Assembly (NCBI GenBank): GCA_963835165.1 | Contig: CAWIGD010000039.1 | Location: forward strand, 19,316 to 83,315 | Length of the DNA: 64,000 bases | Source of the DNA: VAZQ01 sp963835165 | Lineage (GTDB): Bacteria; Pseudomonadota; Alphaproteobacteria; Rhizobiales; Xanthobacteraceae | Reading direction: 5' to 3' | Part shown: positions 60,741-64,000 of the stretch, one piece after another | Layout of the letters: each line of letters opens with the position of its first letter | How positions within the stretch are numbered: the stretch's first letter is position 1 | Notes under the pieces: model-generated | What the model was told of the DNA's origin: nothing | What the model saw: only the letters and a program-made list of their open reading frames with translations | The model's database searches: none | Translations under genes and position numbers: made by a program

Positions 60741-62066
60741 ATGCACAGAATTCCAGATTGGGACACGCTGGATACAGCCGCCCGAACGCGGCGGCGGGAG
60801 CACGCGCGCCCGCAGGCGATAGCACTCGATCCGATCCTCAACGCGTTCGCGCAAATCGACGCGACGCCTTTTCCGCGGTCAGCCGCCGGTCCATTGGGCG
60901 GTCTGCCCTACGCCGCCAAGGATTCTGCTCCACACGCTCACCCACCGGCCCGGCGGCGGGTTCACGGAGCACGTCGATCTCGAGGTTATCGGGACCAGCG
61001 ATCTGCTTGAACGACTTCATGCAAACGGCGCCGATCTGATCGGCTTCACCAATATGACCGAGCTGGCGTACGAGCCGTCCGGCTTCAACGCCACGCGCGG
61101 TCGCGTCAGGAATCCGTGGAACCTCGATTACATTTCCGGCGGCTCGTCGTCGGGCTCGGCCGCCGCCGTCGCCAGCGGCGCCGTGGTCGCCGCGCTGGGG
61201 TCCGACACCGGCGGCTCGGTGCGCATTCCCGCGCATGCTTGCGGCATCACGGCCTGGAAGCCGACTTCTCCGGTGCGGTATCGGCGCGCGGCACGATGCC
61301 TTTGGCGCCCACGCTCGACACCATCGGACTCCTGGCCCGCAGTGCCGCCGACATGCTGCCGCTGGCAAGGATCATGGCTGAGCTGCCCTTATCGCATCCC
61401 GTCACGCGCGCCGTGCTGCTCAACGATATTGTTGCGCAATCCGATCCCGCCATCCGGCGTGGGGTCGCGGACGCAGCCGCGGCGCTCGCCGGGGCCGGCA
61501 TCGCGATCGAGCAGCGCCCGGCGCTGGCGGCGATCGAGGCGATCGATCGCCATGCGATGATCGTGATGCAGGGAGAGAGTGCGCGGGCGCACCGCGCGCG
61601 CATCGATGACGCCGCCATCGCGCCAGTTTTGCGGCGGCGGCTGGCCAAAGGATTGGAAATAGCGGATGCCACACTGACCGAAAGTGTCGCCGCCCGGCAG
61701 CGCCTGGTGCACGATTTCGAGGAGCAGGTGCTGGCTGGAAACGATGTGGCGGTGCTGCCGGTCATGGCGATCCTGACCCCGAGCGCGGCCGAGTGCGATC
61801 CGGCATCGGAGCGCTTCTCGCCCCGGACGCTCTATGCGCTGAGCCGCTTCACGCGCTTCGTCAACATGCTCGGCTTTCCAGCCATCGCCTTGCCCGCGGG
61901 CTTCGACGACCGCGGGCTGCCCATTGGCGTGCAGATCGTCGGCCGCGCCTGATGCGATCTTGCCTTGTTCGAGCTTGTTCGGCGTGTGCAGTCGAAGACC
62001 GACTGGCACGCTCGCATCCCGACCGCCATCGCCCACCTCGTGCCCGAACCGGAGCTCCAGTCATGA
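60741..62066 (+). pseudogene. Amidase (amidase-signature family), frameshifted
   Basis: All parts of an amidase are present: the lysine in LPYAAKD, the serine cluster in SGGSSSGSAAAVASG, the nucleophile in GSDTGGSVRIPAHACG, and a C-terminal AIALPAGFDDRGLPIGVQIV. They lie in three frames. A base too many near 60924 (AAKD then LLHTLTHRPGGG), a missing base near 61265 (AWKPT then FSGAVSARG), and an in-frame TGA at 61950-61952 where the family has Gly (GR-x-CDLALFELVRRVQ continues after it). The real end is 62064-62066, overlapping the next start by ATGA. Amidases hydrolyse carboxamides to acids. Confidence 0.82.
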
Positions 62067-63253
62067 CCCGGCCCATCGCGTCCTGGCGCTCTCCACCTGC
62101 GCGTGCTCGATTTGACGCGCGTCCGCGCTGGGCCGACCTGCTGCCGCATCCTGGCCGATTTCGGCGCCGACGTGATCAAGATCGAGGCGCCCCCCGGCGT
62201 CGATCCGAACGAAGGCATCAGTGGTGCGCGGCACGGCTACGACATGATCAACCTGCACCGCAACAAGCGCTCGATGACGCTGAACCTGAAGGAGAGCGAA
62301 GGGCGCGCCGCATTCATGCGCCTGGTCGAGACGGCGGATATCGTGGTCGAGAATTTTCGCCCCGACGTGAAGGACCGGCTAGGCGTCGGCGACGAGCAGC
62401 TGAAGTTAGTCAACCCCCGCATCATCCTTTGCGTCGATCTCGGGCTTCGGGCAGAGCGGCCCCGACAAGACCCGCGCCGGATTGACCAGATCGCCCAGGG
62501 CATGGGCGGGCTGATGGCGTCACCGGCGAGCCCGGCTCGCCGCCGATGCGGGCGGGGATCGCCGTCGCCGATTCTCCGCCGGGGTGCTTGCCGCGACGGG
62601 AATTCTGATCGCGCTGGCCGAGCGCGAGCGGTCGGGCCTGGGACAGTGGGTCGAGACCTCCCTGCTGCAGGCCCAGATCGCGATGATGGATTTCCAAGCC
62701 GCGCGTTATCTCGTCGAGGGGGTGGTTCCGCCGCAAGCCGGCAACGATCATCCGACCAGCACCCCGATGGGTGTCGTCGCGACCGAAGACGGATTTATCA
62801 ACATCGGTGTCGGCGGGGACGGCCAGTGGCGCTCGTTCTGCGAGGTGATCGGCCGCCCCGATCTTGCCAACCATCCCGACTATGCCAAGGGCGCAAGCCG
62901 TACCCGGCACCGCCCGCAGATCAAGGCGCTGCTGGGACCGATCTTCGCCGCGCGCAAGTCTGCCGACTGGCTGACGGCGCTCGAGGCCAAAGGCGTGCCG
63001 GCGGGACCGATCTACAAGGTCGACGTAGTGTTCGCCGATCCCCAGGTCCAGCATCTCGGCATCGCAGCGCCGCTGGAAGGATCCCGAGCGCGGCGACATT
63101 CGCGTGGTCGGTCAGGCCATCGGCCTGTCGCGCACGCCGGCGGGCATCGTCTCCGGCGTACCGGAGCAAGGGGAGCACACGCAGGAGATTCTTCGTGAGA
63201 TCGGCTATTCGGATGGCGAGATCGCGCAATTGCGCGCGAGCAGGATCGTGTGA
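62063..63253 (+). pseudogene. CaiB/BaiF-type CoA-transferase (family III), frameshifted
   Basis: Starts at ATG 62063. Recognisable pieces: LRVLDLTRVRAGPTCCRILA, DFGADVIKIEAPPGVD, MTLNLKESEGRAAFMRL, FGQSGPDKTRAG, IALAERERSGLGQWVETSLL, NDHPTSTPMGVVATEDGFIN and a normal end (EILREIGYSDGEIAQLRASR). Reading them needs about six single-base frame changes (near 62085, 62433, 62480, 62519, 62573 and 63080). Family III enzymes move CoA between carboxylic acids. It follows the amidase, whose acid product it could activate (inference). Confidence 0.8.
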
Positions 63254-63260
63254 GACCCCG

Positions 63261-64000
63261 ATGGACCTGAATCTTGGTGGGAACCTGCTTCATCACCGGC
63301 GGTTCGCGCGGCATCGGGCGCGCGGTCAGCGAGGCTCTCGCCGCGGAGGGCTGCAATCTTGTCCTGGTCTCGCGCAGCGCCGTCGATCTCGACACCGCAC
63401 GCAGGCACCTCGAGAGAGAATACAAGGTCGCCGTCCGTACCGACGCCGCCGATCTGGCGGGACAGCGCCAATGTGACGCGACTGGCCGAGCAGTTTCCGG
63501 ATGTCGATATCCTGGTCAACAACGCCGGCGCCATTCCCGGCGGCACATTGTTCGAGGTCGACGAGGCCCGATGGCGCACGGCCTGGGATTTGAAGGTGCT
63601 CGGCACCATCAACATGACCCGTGCGTTCTATCCGCTTATGAAGGCGCGGGGCGGCGGCGCCATCATCAACATCATCGGCAACGCGGCGCGCTCGCATGAT
63701 CCCGGCTATATCTGCGGAGTTACCGGCAATGCCGGGCTTGTCGCCTTCACGGAATCACTCGGCAGCGGCAGCGTGCGCGATGGCATCCGCGTGATCGGTG
63801 TCAGTCCAGGTCCGACGGCGACCGACCGGGTGGTGGGGCTCGCAGGCAAGCGGGCGCAGGAGCGGTTCGGCGATCCCTCGCGCTGGCCCGAGCTGTTCAA
63901 ATCCCTGCCGCGCGGCGGTGTCGGAGAGCCCGCCGAGATCGCCGCCATGGTCGCGTTCCTGGCGTCGCCGAAGTCCGGCAATACCAGCGGCGTGGTCGTC
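63261..64000 (+). pseudogene. SDR-family oxidoreductase, frameshifted and cut by the window end
   Basis: ATG 63261 gives MDLNLGG. A missing base near 63283 then opens the cofactor loop TCFITGGSRGIGRAVSEALA. Another shift near 63461 leads to ANVTRLAEQFPDVDILVNNA, which continues to the window end through IINIIGNAARSHDPGYICGV and VIGVSPGPTATDRVVGL. As in the SDR at 44681, the region GVTGNAGLVAFTESLG has Asn at the catalytic Lys position. Third plus-strand gene after amidase and CoA-transferase, eight bases after the latter's stop. Confidence 0.8.

Noticed and set aside
1..64000. CRISPR arrays, tRNA or rRNA genes, transposases, integrases, phage genes
   Set aside because: No regularly spaced repeats, RNA gene signatures or mobile-element protein motifs were seen on either strand.

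Overview
The window is GC-rich DNA, densely coded on both strands. It looks like a metabolically versatile alphaproteobacterium of the Hyphomicrobiales (Bradyrhizobium / Xanthobacteraceae-like). That placement is inferred from gene style: many Bug/TctC binding proteins, xanthine-dehydrogenase-family enzymes, Liv-type ABC transporters, ATGA-coupled genes and Tat signals. No rRNA, tRNA, CRISPR array, insertion sequence or phage gene was recognised. The window opens inside an amidohydrolase and closes inside a short-chain dehydrogenase.

Region 1 (1-8.6 kb): a truncated amidohydrolase, an isocitrate lyase/PEP-mutase family enzyme, an orphan hydantoinase-B/oxoprolinase subunit, a TAXI-type binding protein with no signal peptide, and a three-gene aldehyde oxidoreductase operon of PaoABC type. 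Region 2 (8.9-16.4 kb): a translationally coupled zinc metallopeptidase / ATP-grasp ligase pair, a decayed luciferase-like monooxygenase beside an intact one, an unknown 140-residue protein, an alpha/beta hydrolase and three exported proteins. These are an unknown small protein, a methionine-rich heptad-repeat protein, and a Tat-exported RidA homologue without its catalytic arginine.

Region 3 (16.7-30.7 kb): an HSL-type esterase, a spermidine/putrescine-type ABC operon divergent from a thiamine-diphosphate enzyme, an M32 carboxypeptidase divergent from a serine/alanine-glyoxylate aminotransferase, then a minus-strand run of binding proteins with a DUF3891 gene. Region 4 (31.0-39.2 kb): a plus-strand operon with FAD and 2Fe-2S subunits, an amidohydrolase, an NMT1-like binding protein and two different tandem molybdenum subunits. 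Region 5 (39.2-48.2 kb): on the minus strand, a branched-chain-amino-acid-type ABC operon (with fused LivHM) ending in a MarR regulator, a hydrolase / enoyl-CoA hydratase / SDR operon, and a cyclase. Two similar palindromes lie upstream of the transporter and of the hydrolase operon.

Region 6 (48.3-59.8 kb): a molybdenum subunit reading in frame into a Bug binding protein, four more Bug proteins, an NtaA/DszA-type monooxygenase, an NmrA-family protein and an MhpA-type flavin monooxygenase. Region 7 (59.85-64.0 kb): four genes (Asp/Glu-racemase-like, amidase, CaiB-type CoA-transferase, SDR), all broken by closely spaced frameshifts although their protein sequence is well kept between the breaks.

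Taken together the window reads as a catabolic accessory region for organic acids, amides and aromatic or N-heterocyclic compounds. Twelve substrate-binding proteins of five families capture substrates, while only two complete transporters are present. Mo-hydroxylases, flavin monooxygenases, amidohydrolases, an amidase and CoA-level enzymes would process them. The actual substrates cannot be read from the sequence.
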